A stretch of 64,000 bases of DNA from JADJPO01 sp046330955 (GCA_046330955.1 JAXLRT010000006.1:124001-188000), one strand, 5' to 3'. Positions 54,736 through 64,000 are shown, counted from the stretch's first letter. Translations and numbers: made by a program. The notes: a model not told the origin generated them from the letters alone.

Positions 54736-56364
54736 ATGGACGCCGTGACCCGCGTTCCCGCCCCCGTCAACGAGCCGGTGCTGGACTACGCGCCGGGCTC
54801 GGCCGAGCGGGCGGCCGTCGAGACCGCGCTGAAGGACCTGGCGGCGAACCGGATCGACCTGCCGATGGTGATCGGTGGCAAGCACGTCCTGGGCGGCGGT
54901 CGCAAGGTCAACGTCGTCCAGCCGCACGCCCGCCGGCACGTGCTGGGCACCATGAAGATGGCCACCCAGAACGACGCCGCATCGGCGATCGAGGCGGCCC
55001 GCGCCGCCGCCCCCGGCTGGCGTGCGCTGTCGTTCGACGACCGGGCGGCGGTGTTCCTCAAGGCGGCCGAGCTGCTCTCGGGGCCGTGGCGTCCGGTGCT
55101 CAACGCCGCCACCATGCTGGGCCAGAGCAAGACCGTCTACCAGGCCGAGATCGACGCCGCCTGCGAGCTGATCGACTTCTGGCGGTTCAACGTGCACTTC
55201 GCGCAGCAGGTGCTCGACGAGCAGCCGATCGCCCACAGCAAGGGCATCTGGAACCGTACCGACTCGCGCCCGCTCGAGGGCTTCGTCTACGCCATCACGC
55301 CGTTCAACTTCACCGCGATCGGGGGTAACCTGCCGACCGCGCCGGCGCTGATGGGCAACACGGTGCTGTGGAAGCCGGCGCACACCCAGATGTTCGCCGC
55401 GCACTTCACGATGGCGATCCTCGAGGCGGCCGGCCTGCCGCCCGGGGTGATCAACCTGGTGACCGGCGACGGCCGGGCCGTCTCGGAGGTCGCCTTGAAC
55501 CACCGCGACCTGGCCGGCATCCACTTCACCGGCTCGACCCCGACGTTCCGGCTGCTGTGGCGCACCGTGGCCGAGAACCTCGACCGCTACCGCACCTACC
55601 CGCGCCTGGTCGGCGAGACCGGGGGCAAGGACTTCATCGTCGCCCACCCGAGCGCCGACCCCGACGTGCTGCGCACCGCCATGGTGCGGGGGGCCTTCGA
55701 GTACCAGGGCCAGAAGTGCTCGGCGGCCTCGCGGGCCTACGTGCCGCGCTCGCTGTGGAAGACGCTGCGCGATGACCTGGCGGCCACCGTCGACGGGTTG
55801 TCGATGGGGCCGGTGACGGACCTCGGCAACTTCATGGGCGCCGTGATCGACGACAAGGCCTTCGCCATCCACGCCGCGGCCATCGATCGGGCGCACGCGA
55901 CGTCCGGGGTGAAGGTGATCGCCGGCGGCAGCTACGACGACTCCGAGGGCTGGTTCGTGCGGCCCACGGTGACCGAGGTGTCAGACCCCACCGACGAGAT
56001 GCTGACCACCGAGTACTTCGGACCGATCCTGGCGGTGCACGTCTACCCCGACAACCGCTACGACCGGATGCTGGCCCAGATGGAGTCGGTGGCCGAGTAC
56101 GCGCTCACCGGATCGATCATCGCCCAGGACCGCCACGCCATCGCGCACGCCACCGAGACGCTGCGGTTCGCGGCCGGCAACTTCTACATCAACGACAAGC
56201 CGACCGGTGCCGTCGTCGGTCAGCAACCCTTCGGCGGGGCACGCGCGTCGGGCACCAACGACAAGGCCGGTGCCGCTCAGAACCTGCTGCGCTGGACGTC
56301 GACCCGCTCCATCAAGGAGACCTTCAACCCGCCGACCTCCCACACCTACCCTCACATGGGCTGA
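54736..56364 (+). CDS. pruA: L-glutamate gamma-semialdehyde dehydrogenase (1-pyrroline-5-carboxylate dehydrogenase)
   Basis: This cytoplasmic enzyme oxidises glutamate semialdehyde to glutamate with NAD+, the second step of proline breakdown. The 542-residue protein has GFVYAITPFNFTAIGGN, GNTVLWKPAHTQ, HFTGSTPTF, the Glu-containing LVGETGGKDF and the catalytic cysteine C328 in YQGQKCSAASRAYVP, then EYFGPILAVHVY and QQPFGGARASGTNDKAG. These are the motifs of the PruA (ALDH4) group. GAGGAGAA precedes the ATG by 7 bases, and TAGTGT at 54688 may be a -10 box. A separate proline dehydrogenase is not in this window. Confidence 0.95.
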   Translation: MDAVTRVPAPVNEPVLDYAPGSAERAAVETALKDLAANRIDLPMVIGGKHVLGGGRKVNVVQPHARRHVLGTMKMATQNDAASAIEAARAAAPGWRALSFDDRAAVFLKAAELLSGPWRPVLNAATMLGQSKTVYQAEIDAACELIDFWRFNVHFAQQVLDEQPIAHSKGIWNRTDSRPLEGFVYAITPFNFTAIGGNLPTAPALMGNTVLWKPAHTQMFAAHFTMAILEAAGLPPGVINLVTGDGRAVSEVALNHRDLAGIHFTGSTPTFRLLWRTVAENLDRYRTYPRLVGETGGKDFIVAHPSADPDVLRTAMVRGAFEYQGQKCSAASRAYVPRSLWKTLRDDLAATVDGLSMGPVTDLGNFMGAVIDDKAFAIHAAAIDRAHATSGVKVIAGGSYDDSEGWFVRPTVTEVSDPTDEMLTTEYFGPILAVHVYPDNRYDRMLAQMESVAEYALTGSIIAQDRHAIAHATETLRFAAGNFYINDKPTGAVVGQQPFGGARASGTNDKAGAAQNLLRWTSTRSIKETFNPPTSHTYPHMG

Positions 56365-56405
56365 GGGGGATTGCCGCTGCGCCCCACACATGATTGTGTA
56401 TGTGT

Positions 56406-56672
56406 ATGTCGGTGATGGAGCGACGGCTCCAGCTACTGCTCGATCAGGGGCGGTATGCGAGGGTCGAGGCCGAGGCCAGGCGATCGGGGCGAAGCGTGTC
56501 TGCGGTGATCAGGGCGGCCATCGACGTCTACTTCGAGCCGGGGGCCGTGGCCCGTCAGGAGGCCGCCGCGCGGTTCCTGGCCCTCACCGAGGATGTCGAG
56601 GGCCCCGAGCCTGACTGGGCCGAGACCAAGAGCTTGCTCGAGTCCAACCCCAAGTTGGACGCCATCCCGTGA
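56406..56672 (+). CDS. Ribbon-helix-helix antitoxin, VapB-like
   Basis: A protein of about 88 residues. VMERRLQLLLDQGRYARVEAEARRSGRSVSAVIRAAIDVYF is the ribbon-helix-helix form (beta strand then helix-turn with GRSVSAVIR), followed by an acidic tail (EDVEGPEPDWAETKSLL) that would wrap the toxin. It would bind the PIN toxin and repress the operon. ATG 56406 and ATG 56415 are both possible. The stop overlaps the toxin start (GTGA). Confidence 0.8.
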   Translation: MSVMERRLQLLLDQGRYARVEAEARRSGRSVSAVIRAAIDVYFEPGAVARQEAAARFLALTEDVEGPEPDWAETKSLLESNPKLDAIP

Positions 56673-57094
56673 AGCAGCTCTTCCTCGATACGGCGACCCT
56701 GCTGTACGCCACGGGAACAGAGCATCCGCTGCGGCGACCGTGCCGTGACCTGCTGGCGGGTGCCGCCGCAGGCGAGCTCGAGCTGCACGTGAGTGTCGAG
56801 GCGGTTCAGGAGTACCTGTTCCATCGCATGCGTCGGGGCGACCGGGCGCGCGCCGTGGCCGAGGCCTCGGGGGTCCTGGACGTGTGTCGCGTGCATGCCT
56901 TCGATGTCACCGTCGCGCGCCGGGCGATCGATCTGGTCGCCAACTCCCGCCTGCGGGGCCGGGACGCCGTGCACGCGGCAACCGCCCTGACCGCAGGGTT
57001 CGAGGCCATCGTGTCCCCGGATGCCGACTTCGATCACGCCCCCGGATTGCGCCGGACCCCACCTCACGAGGCGCTGGGTACCCTCCGGGGCTGA
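56669..57094 (+). CDS. PIN-domain ribonuclease toxin, VapC-like
   Basis: A protein of 141 residues with the PIN layout: D7 (LFLDTATLLYA), an acidic EAVQEYLFHRM in the middle, GRDAVHAATAL for the third and SPDADFDHAPGL for the fourth acidic residue. These four acids hold Mg2+ for RNA cleavage. The first Asp strand and tail are like VapC. The coupling to the RHH gene makes a classic type II toxin-antitoxin module, whose RNA target is unknown. It ends 17 bases before the convergent DUF2505 gene. Confidence 0.85.
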   Translation: MKQLFLDTATLLYATGTEHPLRRPCRDLLAGAAAGELELHVSVEAVQEYLFHRMRRGDRARAVAEASGVLDVCRVHAFDVTVARRAIDLVANSRLRGRDAVHAATALTAGFEAIVSPDADFDHAPGLRRTPPHEALGTLRG

Positions 57095-57111
57095 TCACCG
57101 AAGGGCACGGG

Positions 57112-57615
57112 TCAGGCCTTCTCGGCCAGCCAGGCCCGTCCGGTGCGCTCCTCGACCCGGATCGCCCCCTGGATGGCGGGCTCGGCGGCCTTCTCGATCT
57201 TGCTGCCGATCAGCGGCACCGAGGCCTTCAGATCACCCTCGACGCGGTGCACCACGTCGGCGCCGTCGCGCCCGAGCCACAGCGTGCCGGTCAGCCGCAC
57301 CGGGGCACCGAGGATCTCGACCACCACCTCACCGGTCCGCGCGCCGTCCGGACCCTCGGGCTGCCAGTCGTCGTGCTCGCTCACCCGCACGGTGCCGCCG
57401 ACGAACCGGCGCACGAACTCGGGAACCGAGTCGCTCGGCAGGGTGCGATCCGTACTGATCCGGGCACCGCCGTCCTCATAGGTCGCCACATCGACCTCGT
57501 AGGCCAGTGACCCGGTGGCGGCACACTTGCGCTCCTGGAAGGCCCGGTCCGTGAGCATGGCGAACACGGCGGCCGGGTCGCTGTCCGGGTAGCGGATCTC
57601 GGCTGTCAGACGCAT
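57112..57615 (-). CDS. DUF2505 family protein
   Basis: A protein of 167 residues: RLTAEIRYPDSDPAAVFAMLTDRAFQERKCAATG at the start and GTLWLGRDGADVVHRVEGDLKASVPLIGSKIEKAAEP near the end, matching DUF2505, a START/Bet v 1-like fold (hydrophobic cavity). Its ligand is unknown. A TAGAGT box lies 7 bases before the ATG at 57615; longer frames from 57828 include only promoter DNA. Confidence 0.85.
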   Translation of the reverse strand: MRLTAEIRYPDSDPAAVFAMLTDRAFQERKCAATGSLAYEVDVATYEDGGARISTDRTLPSDSVPEFVRRFVGGTVRVSEHDDWQPEGPDGARTGEVVVEILGAPVRLTGTLWLGRDGADVVHRVEGDLKASVPLIGSKIEKAAEPAIQGAIRVEERTGRAWLAEKA

Positions 57616-57726
57616 GGTCGCGACTCTATAGCCGACGCTCACCAACCTTGGTTCGCTTGCCGAGGACTGATGGGTAGAGTCGGCGCTGGCCGGGGGCAAC
57701 GGTGCCCTCACCATGGAGGCGGAAGC
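57616..57726. promoter_or_regulatory. Gap between DUF2505 and glutamate dehydrogenase
   Basis: The minus-strand box TAGAGT (57628 to 57623) serves DUF2505 at 7 bases. On the plus strand, GGAGG near 57714 is the ribosome site of the dehydrogenase; no clear promoter for that gene was found. Confidence 0.45.
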
Positions 57727-60700
57727 ATGACGGCCCACGCGGTGGCGCTGCAGGAGAACGAGCGGGCATCGATCATCGAGCGGTCGGTCGAGGCCGCCGA
57801 GCGGCAGGGAGCCCGAGAGTCGCAGCACGACCTGGTCACCTTCCTGACGCGGTACTACCGCTACATGCCGGTCGAGGAGATGCGCTCGCGCGAACCGGTC
57901 GATCTCGCCGGCGCCGCACTCTCACATCGCCAAGCTGCCGCCACCCGGCCGCAGGGCACGGCGATCGTGCGCACCTTCACCCCGACCGTCGAGCAGCACG
58001 GCTGGTCGGCCGGGCACACGGTGATCGAGATCATCACCGACGACATGCCGTTCCTGGTCGACTCGGTGATCAGCGAGCTCAACCGGCTCGGCTGTGGCAT
58101 CCACCTGATCGTGCACCCGCAGCTCGTGGTGCGCCGGACGGTGACCGGCGAGCTGCTCGAGGTGCTCGACCTGGGGCCCGGGGACTGGCACGGCGGTGAC
58201 CATCCCCACGACAGCCTGGTCGAGTCCTGGACCCACGTCGAGATCGACCGGCAGACCCTGCCCTCGCGCCAGGAGGAGATCACCCGCGAACTGCGCCGGG
58301 TGCTCGAGGACGTCCGGGTGGCGGTCGAGGACTGGCCGATGATGATGACCCGGGTCAGCGAGATCATCAGCGATCTGGCCGTCAACCCGCCGGTGGGGAT
58401 CGATCAGAAGGAGGTGGCCGAGGCCCGCACCCTGCTCGCGTGGCTCGCCGAGGGCAACTTCACCTTCCTCGGCTACCGCGAGTACCGCCTGGCCGACGCC
58501 CACGAGGGGCAGGACGACGTGCTGGTCGCCGAGACCGGAACGGGCCTGGGCATCCTGCGCCACGACGCCACCACCAGCTCGGGGTACGACCGGTTGAGTT
58601 CGGCGGCCCGGGCTCGCGCTCGCGAGAAGAACCTGCTGGTGGTCACCAAGGCCAACTCCCGGGCCACCGTGCACCGCTCGGTGTACCTGGACTACATCGG
58701 CGTGAAGACCTTCGACGCCACCGGCGAGGTGGTGGGCGAGCGTCGCTTCCTCGGGCTGTTCGCCTCGAGTGCCTACACCGACAGCGTCCGGCGCATCCCG
58801 CTGGTCAACCGCAAGGTGGCCGAGGTGCTCGACCGGTCGGGCTTCGCGGAGGAGACCCACTCCGGCAAGGACCTGTTGCAGATCCTCGAGACCTACCCGC
58901 GCGACGAGCTGTTCGACATCTCGGTCGACGACCTGGCCACCATCTCGCGGGCCGTGATGGACATGCAGCAGCGCCGGCGGACCCGGCTGTTCCTGCGCAA
59001 GGACGTCTACGGCCGCTACATCTCCTGCCTGGTCTACCTGCCCCGCGACCGCTACACCACCAAGGTCCGGCTCAAGATCGCCGACGTGCTGACCACGACC
59101 TTCCAGGCCAGCTCGGTCGACTTCACCGCCCGGGTGAGTGAGTCGGCGCTGGCCCGGCTGCACTTCGTCGTCCGGGTCGATCCCGGCGTGGTGCTGCCGG
59201 ACGTCGATGCCGTCGACCTCGAGGCCAAGCTGGTCGAGGCCACCCGCGCCTGGGACGAGGACTTCGCCGACGCCCTGCAGTCCGAGACCGGCGAGGAGGA
59301 GGCCGCCAAGCTGCAGCGCGCCTGGAGCCAGGCCTTCCCCGAGGCCTACAAGGAGGACTTCGACGCCCGGGTCGCCGTCAGTGACCTGCGCCGGCTGGAG
59401 CAGTTGACCGCCCAGGCGAGCGCCGCGCCGGACGTCGAGGCCGCCCGCGGGCGCGCACTGTCGATGAACCTCTACCAGCCGGTGGGCTGCGCCGGCGACG
59501 AGCGCCGGTTCAAGCTCTACCGGTTGGCTCCGTTGTCGCTGACCGAGGTGCTGCCCTACCTGTCGAACCTCGGGGTCGAGGTGGTCGACGAGCGGCCGTA
59601 TGCGCTCGAGATGTCCGGTCACGAGCAGCGGGGGTACGTCTACGACTTCGGGCTGCGCTACGGCGGGGCTGTCCCCGACCCGGCGATCTCCCGCGATCTG
59701 TTCTGCGAGGCCTTCACGGCGGCCTGGGCCGGGCGCGCCGAGAGCGACGGCTTCGACCGCCTGGTGTTGTTGGCCGGCCTGGGCTGGCGGGCCGTGGTGG
59801 TGCTGCGGGCCTACGCCAAGTACCTGCGCCAGACCGGGACGACGTTCAGCCAGGACTACATCGAGCGGTGCCTGCGGGTGAACGTGCCGATCACGGTCAC
59901 CCTGGTCGAGTTGTTCCGGGCGCGGTTCGATCCCGACGCCTACCCCGAGGACGCCGCCGGCCACGCGGCCCGGCTCGCCGAGGGCGACCGGCTGACCGCC
60001 AAGCTCACCGCCCTGCTGGACGGCGTGGCCAGCCTGGACCACGACCGCATCCTGCGCGCCATGCTCGGTCTGATCCGGGCCACGTTGCGCACCAACGCGT
60101 ATCAGCACGACGCCGACGGTGGGTTCAAGGACTACGTCTCGTTCAAGTTCGACCCGAGCGCGGTGCCCGACCTGCCCGCGCCGCGGCCGGCCTACGAGAT
60201 CTTCGTCTACTCCCCGAAGGTCGAGGGGGTGCACCTGCGCTTCGGCAAGGTCGCCCGGGGCGGCCTGCGCTGGAGCGACCGGCCGGAGGACTTCCGCACC
60301 GAGATCCTCGGCCTGGTCAAGGCCCAGACGGTGAAGAACGCCGTGATCGTGCCGACCGGCGCCAAGGGTGGCTTCGTCGGCAAGCAGTTGCCGGACGCCG
60401 CCGTCGACCGTGAGGCGTGGCTGGCGGCGGGCATCGACTGCTACCGCACCTTCATCAGCGGGCTGCTCGACCTGACCGACAACCTGGCCGACGGCGGGGT
60501 CGTGCCGCCGCTGCGCGTCGTCCGGCACGACGGGGACGACACCTACCTGGTGGTCGCCGCGGACAAGGGGACGGCGACGTTCTCCGACATCGCCAACGGC
60601 CTGGCCGCCGAGTACGGGTTCTGGCTGGGCGACGCCTTCGCCTCGGGCGGCTCGGTGGGCTACGACCACAAGGCGATGGGCATCACCGCCAAGGGCGCCT

Positions 60701-62670
60701 GGGAGAGCGTCAAGCGGCACTTCCGCGAGATGGGCCGCGACGTGCAGCGCGAGGAGTTCACCGTCGTCGGCATCGGCGACATGAGCGGTGACGTCTTCGG
60801 CAACGGGATGTTGCTCTCGCCGTGCATCCGCCTGGTGGCCGCCTTCGACCACCGGCACGTGTTCCTCGACCCCGACCCGGACGCCGCCACCTCCTTCGCC
60901 GAGCGCACCCGGATGTTCGCCCTGCCGCGCTCGTCCTGGGCGGACTACGACGCCTCGCTGATCTCCGCCGGGGGCGGGGTCTACCCGCGCAGTGCCAAGT
61001 CGATCGCGATCACCCCCCAGGTGGCCGAGCGGCTCGGGCTGCCGGAGGGCGTGGAGTCGATGACGCCCGCGGCGCTGATCACCGCGATCCTCGAGGCGCC
61101 GGTCGACCTGCTCTGGAACGGCGGCATCGGGACCTACGTCAAGGCCGCCACCCAGACCCACAGCGAGGTCGGCGACAAGGCCAACGACGCCATCCGGGTC
61201 AACGGTGCTCAGCTGCGGTGCCGGGTGGTGGGCGAGGGCGGCAACCTCGGCCTGACTCAGCTCGGCCGGGTCGAGGCCGCCCGGCACGGGGTGCGGATCA
61301 ACACCGATGCGATCGACAACTCGGCCGGGGTGGACTGCTCCGACCACGAGGTCAACATCAAGATCCTGCTCGATCGCATCGTGGCCGCCGGTGACCTCAC
61401 CGGCAAGCAGCGCAACCAGCTGCTGGCCGAGATGACCGACGACGTCGGTCGCATGGTGCTGCGCGACAACTACGAGCAGAACGTCCTGCTGGGCAACGCC
61501 CGCAAGCAGTCCCACGGCATGCTCTCGGTGCATCAGCGGTTCATGCGCTCGCTCGAGACGCGCGGCCTGCTCGACCGAGAGCTCGAGTTCCTGCCGGACG
61601 ACGCGGAGCTGTCCGTGCGGGCCGACAGCGGGGTGGGCCTGACCTCACCGGAGTTCTCGGTCCTGGTGGCCTACGCCAAGATCACCCTGACCGAGGACCT
61701 GATGGCCTCGGACCTGCTCGACGACCCGTGGTTCGAGGGCACCCTGCGCGACTACTTCCCGGCGCAACTGGTCTCGCGGTACGCCGCGAACCTGGCCGAT
61801 CACCCGCTGCGGCGGGAACTCATCACCACGTGCCTGGTCAACGAGATGGTCAACCGGGGCGGCATCACGTTCGCGTTCCGGGCCGAGGAGGAGACCGGCG
61901 CCGCCCCGCAACAGGTGGCCCGCGCCTACACCGTCTGCCGGGAGGTCTTCGGGCTGCGCGACTTCGTGGCCTCGGTGGAGGCGCTCGACAACCAGGTCTC
62001 GACCGAGGCCCAGACCGCGCTCTACCTGGCGTTCCGGCGATTGCTCGACCGCGCCGTCCGGTGGTTCCTGCAGACCCGGCCGGGCACGATCGACGTCGGT
62101 GCCGAGATCGCCCGATTCGGACCCGTCGTCGCCGAGCTGGGGGAACGGATGCCCGAGCTGGCCGTGGGGTCGGAGGCCGAACAGCTGCAGGCGGACGCCG
62201 CCGAGTTCGTGCGGATGGGGATCCCGCAGGACCTCGCGATGCAGGGCGCCGCGCTGCTGAACGAGTTCCAGCTGCTGGACATCACCGAGATCTCGACCCA
62301 GGTCGATGCCACGCCGGCCGAGGTGGCGCCGGTCTACACCGCGCTGTCCGACCGCTACGCCGTGGACGCCATGCTCACCCGGATCAGCCAACTGCCCCGG
62401 GGGGACCGCTGGCAGGCCCTGGCCCGGGCGGCCCTGCGCTACGACCTGTACGCGGCCCTCGAGTCGCTGACGGTCGCGGTGCTCACCGCCTCGCCGAACG
62501 CCCCGATGCCCCCGCAAGAGCGGATCGCGGCCTGGGAGCGGGCCAACACGGCCGCGGTCGGGCGCGCCACGCACACCCTCGAGGAGGTGCGTCGGTTGGA
62601 GAAGGGTGACCTGGCATCGTTGTCGGTGGCGTTGCGCACGTTGCGGGGCGTCGTCCGGAGTACCGGGTGA
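57727..62670 (+). CDS. gdh: NAD-specific glutamate dehydrogenase, large type
   Basis: This cytoplasmic enzyme deaminates glutamate to 2-oxoglutarate. The 1647-residue size is that of the large (L_180) family. The N-terminal half has ACT-like regulatory modules; the catalytic part includes RGGLRWSDRPEDFRTEI, VPTGAKGGFVGK with the active-site lysine near 880, DKGTATFSDIAN, the nucleotide-fold VGIGDMSGDVFGNGML and LLWNGGIGTYVKA. It works after PruA in carbon recovery from proline. GGAGG is about 9 bases before the ATG; the alternative from 57670 has no ribosome site. The stop overlaps the kinase start (GTGA). Confidence 0.95.
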   Translation: MTAHAVALQENERASIIERSVEAAERQGARESQHDLVTFLTRYYRYMPVEEMRSREPVDLAGAALSHRQAAATRPQGTAIVRTFTPTVEQHGWSAGHTVIEIITDDMPFLVDSVISELNRLGCGIHLIVHPQLVVRRTVTGELLEVLDLGPGDWHGGDHPHDSLVESWTHVEIDRQTLPSRQEEITRELRRVLEDVRVAVEDWPMMMTRVSEIISDLAVNPPVGIDQKEVAEARTLLAWLAEGNFTFLGYREYRLADAHEGQDDVLVAETGTGLGILRHDATTSSGYDRLSSAARARAREKNLLVVTKANSRATVHRSVYLDYIGVKTFDATGEVVGERRFLGLFASSAYTDSVRRIPLVNRKVAEVLDRSGFAEETHSGKDLLQILETYPRDELFDISVDDLATISRAVMDMQQRRRTRLFLRKDVYGRYISCLVYLPRDRYTTKVRLKIADVLTTTFQASSVDFTARVSESALARLHFVVRVDPGVVLPDVDAVDLEAKLVEATRAWDEDFADALQSETGEEEAAKLQRAWSQAFPEAYKEDFDARVAVSDLRRLEQLTAQASAAPDVEAARGRALSMNLYQPVGCAGDERRFKLYRLAPLSLTEVLPYLSNLGVEVVDERPYALEMSGHEQRGYVYDFGLRYGGAVPDPAISRDLFCEAFTAAWAGRAESDGFDRLVLLAGLGWRAVVVLRAYAKYLRQTGTTFSQDYIERCLRVNVPITVTLVELFRARFDPDAYPEDAAGHAARLAEGDRLTAKLTALLDGVASLDHDRILRAMLGLIRATLRTNAYQHDADGGFKDYVSFKFDPSAVPDLPAPRPAYEIFVYSPKVEGVHLRFGKVARGGLRWSDRPEDFRTEILGLVKAQTVKNAVIVPTGAKGGFVGKQLPDAAVDREAWLAAGIDCYRTFISGLLDLTDNLADGGVVPPLRVVRHDGDDTYLVVAADKGTATFSDIANGLAAEYGFWLGDAFASGGSVGYDHKAMGITAKGAWESVKRHFREMGRDVQREEFTVVGIGDMSGDVFGNGMLLSPCIRLVAAFDHRHVFLDPDPDAATSFAERTRMFALPRSSWADYDASLISAGGGVYPRSAKSIAITPQVAERLGLPEGVESMTPAALITAILEAPVDLLWNGGIGTYVKAATQTHSEVGDKANDAIRVNGAQLRCRVVGEGGNLGLTQLGRVEAARHGVRINTDAIDNSAGVDCSDHEVNIKILLDRIVAAGDLTGKQRNQLLAEMTDDVGRMVLRDNYEQNVLLGNARKQSHGMLSVHQRFMRSLETRGLLDRELEFLPDDAELSVRADSGVGLTSPEFSVLVAYAKITLTEDLMASDLLDDPWFEGTLRDYFPAQLVSRYAANLADHPLRRELITTCLVNEMVNRGGITFAFRAEEETGAAPQQVARAYTVCREVFGLRDFVASVEALDNQVSTEAQTALYLAFRRLLDRAVRWFLQTRPGTIDVGAEIARFGPVVAELGERMPELAVGSEAEQLQADAAEFVRMGIPQDLAMQGAALLNEFQLLDITEISTQVDATPAEVAPVYTALSDRYAVDAMLTRISQLPRGDRWQALARAALRYDLYAALESLTVAVLTASPNAPMPPQERIAAWERANTAAVGRATHTLEEVRRLEKGDLASLSVALRTLRGVVRSTG

Positions 62671-64000
62671 GCGAAACGGGGTCGATCGCGGTGCCGACGT
62701 TCCAGGAACTGTTGCGCACCACCGGTGATCTGGCCCCGCCGGACGTCGACTGGCTGCACCTGCTGGTCGGTGACTGGCAACTGCTGTCGGACCTGTCCTT
62801 CGCCGACCTGGTGCTGTGGGTACCGATGCAATCCGGCCCGGACGCCGGTAGCTGGCTGGCCGTCGCCCAGTGCCGGCCGAGCACCGGGCCGACGTCCTTT
62901 CACGACGACCGGGTGGGGCGATTGCTCCCGCGCACCGCCAACGCGCTGGTCGAGAACGCCTGGCAGACCGGGCGTCCGGCGCGCGATCGCGACCCGCAGT
63001 GGCTGGACGACGTCCCGGTGCGGCAGGAGGCCGTCCCGGTGGTGGCCCGGGGCCGGCGGCTGGCGGTGATGTCGCGCCATACCAACCTCGGGTCCTCGCG
63101 GACCCCCAGCCGGCTGGAACTGACCTACCTGCAGTGCGCCGACGACCTGGTCCGGATGATCTCGGCGGGGGACTTCCCGTCGCTCGGCGCCCCGAGCGGG
63201 CCGCGGCGTGGGGCGCCCCGGGTGGGCGACGGCCTGATCCGGCTCGACTCCGAGGGCCGGGTCGCCTACGCCAGCCCGAACGCGGTGTCGGCGCTGCACC
63301 GGTTGGGCTACGTCGGCGTGCTGGTCGACCGTTCGCTGGCCGAGGTGGTCACCCCGTTGCTCGACAGCACCGGGCCGGTGGACGAGTCACTGCCGCTGGT
63401 GCTCTCGGGCCGGGCGCCGTGGCGCAGCGACATCGAGACCCGGGGCGCGGCGTTGTCGATGCGAGCGATCCCGTTGACCGTCGCGGGGGAGCGGACGGCG
63501 GCTCTGGTGCTGGTGCGCGACGTGTCCGAACTGCGTCGTCGCGAGCGCGAACTGGTGAGCAAGGACGCCACCATTCGTGAGGTGCACCACCGGGTCAAGA
63601 ACAACCTGCAGACCGTGGCCGCGTTGCTGCGGTTGCAGGCGCGGCGGCTGTCCTCCCCGGACGGCAAGGCCGCGCTCACCGAGGCGATGCGCCGGGTGAG
63701 CACCATCGCCATGGTGCACGAGACGCTCTCGACCGGTCTGGGCGAGACCGTGGACTTCGACCAGGTGGTCGACCGCACGGTGGCGCTGGCGGTCGAGTTG
63801 GCCGGCGCCGGAGGGGGCGTATCGGTACGGCGCGAGGGCAACTTCGGTGAGTTGGAGGCCGCCAACGCGACGCCACTGGCCCTGGTGCTCACCGAGTTGG
63901 TCACCAACGCGGTCGAACACGGCCTGGCTCCCGGTGGGGGTGGTCAGGTGCGCATCATCGCGCTGCGCGAGGGAAGCGCCGTCCGGGCCGTGGTCCGTGA
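62667..64000 (+). CDS. PdtaS-like sensor histidine kinase, cut by the window end
   Basis: At least 444 residues: an N-terminal GAF_2/H_kinase_N region (about 12-150), a PAS-like region from about residue 190 (DGLIRLDSEGRVAYASPN), then HisKA_2 with REVHHRVKNNLQTVAALLRLQARR (H307/H308) and the beginning of a HATPase with VLTELVTNAVEHGLAP. This is the arrangement of mycobacterial PdtaS, which signals to an RNA-binding ANTAR regulator (PdtaR). The C-terminal 50 or so residues, including the last ATP-site box, are outside the window. GTG overlaps the previous stop. Confidence 0.9.
   Translation, partial: MSETGSIAVPTFQELLRTTGDLAPPDVDWLHLLVGDWQLLSDLSFADLVLWVPMQSGPDAGSWLAVAQCRPSTGPTSFHDDRVGRLLPRTANALVENAWQTGRPARDRDPQWLDDVPVRQEAVPVVARGRRLAVMSRHTNLGSSRTPSRLELTYLQCADDLVRMISAGDFPSLGAPSGPRRGAPRVGDGLIRLDSEGRVAYASPNAVSALHRLGYVGVLVDRSLAEVVTPLLDSTGPVDESLPLVLSGRAPWRSDIETRGAALSMRAIPLTVAGERTAALVLVRDVSELRRRERELVSKDATIREVHHRVKNNLQTVAALLRLQARRLSSPDGKAALTEAMRRVSTIAMVHETLSTGLGETVDFDQVVDRTVALAVELAGAGGGVSVRREGNFGELEAANATPLALVLTELVTNAVEHGLAPGGGGQVRIIALREGSAVRAVVR

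Noticed and set aside
57922..61533. A 1203-codon minus-strand frame opposite the glutamate dehydrogenase
   Set aside because: Shadow frame; composition and lack of domains, with all family motifs on the plus strand.

Overview
The window is high-GC DNA with dense, often overlapping genes, many GTG starts and actinobacterial hallmark genes (WhiB, MtrA-MtrB-LpqB, DUF3499, DUF5719, LpqB, Rv3235-family, 180-kDa-type glutamate dehydrogenase). It comes from an actinomycete (Actinomycetota). The gene order whiB - glycosyltransferase - DUF5719 - metallopeptidase - DUF3499 - manB - Trm112-like - SIS - sahH - RDD/SpoIIM/DUF58/MoxR/DUF4350/DUF4129 - mtrA/mtrB/lpqB - comFC - hpf - secA - Rv3235-family is the conserved order I know from Streptomyces (whiB to secA) and, on the other strand, from Mycobacterium tuberculosis (Rv3260c to Rv3235). 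The species cannot be named from this window.

Layout. 1-104: end of a LuxR-type regulator. 105-3030: palindromic repeats, then a DUF222/HNH endonuclease gene with a LexA-like operator inside its promoter. 3031-5154: DUF2339 membrane protein. 5431-16306: WhiB and envelope/mannose-metabolism genes, ending in a CDF metal transporter. 16319-18371: a two-component pair whose genes converge and overlap. 18425-22535: dedA, then an accessory insert (lower-GC broken serine protease, a two-gene cassette with a DUF6345/caspase-like protein and a pro-domain-like partner) and a LysE exporter. 22679-25968: sahH, palindromic elements and a decayed IS110-type transposase. 25969-33252: RDD, SpoIIM-like, DUF58, MoxR, DUF4350, DUF4129 and a membrane protein. 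33363-40243: mtrA-mtrB-lpqB, comFC, hpf and an AlkZ/YcaQ-like gene. 40337-50134: a secreted protein, tandem GNAT, secA, Rv3235-family, HAD, WS/DGAT, DUF6912 and a diguanylate cyclase. 50120-53157: divergent TetR/MMPL pair with well-formed operators. 53250-64000: secreted propeller-like protein, proline dehydrogenase-pathway enzyme PruA, a VapBC-like pair, DUF2505, NAD-glutamate dehydrogenase and the start of a PdtaS-like kinase.

How the genes work together. The core encodes envelope building and its control: manB supplies mannose-1-phosphate, the large glycosyltransferase probably uses sugar donors at the membrane, MtrAB-LpqB controls cell-wall and division genes, SecA exports proteins, and WhiB controls development or division. 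PruA and the large glutamate dehydrogenase together would carry proline to 2-oxoglutarate. Many genes have a TANNNT-type -10 box ending 6 or 7 bases before an ATG/GTG, with no Shine-Dalgarno sequence, so leaderless transcription appears common.

The most interesting items are the DUF6345 cassette at 20232-21769, the operator-in-spacer promoters at 759-796 and 50936-50971, the shared intergenic palindromes near 24200 and 27900, and the 28-base dedA fragment duplicated on the far side of the lower-GC insert. No tRNA, rRNA or CRISPR array was seen.
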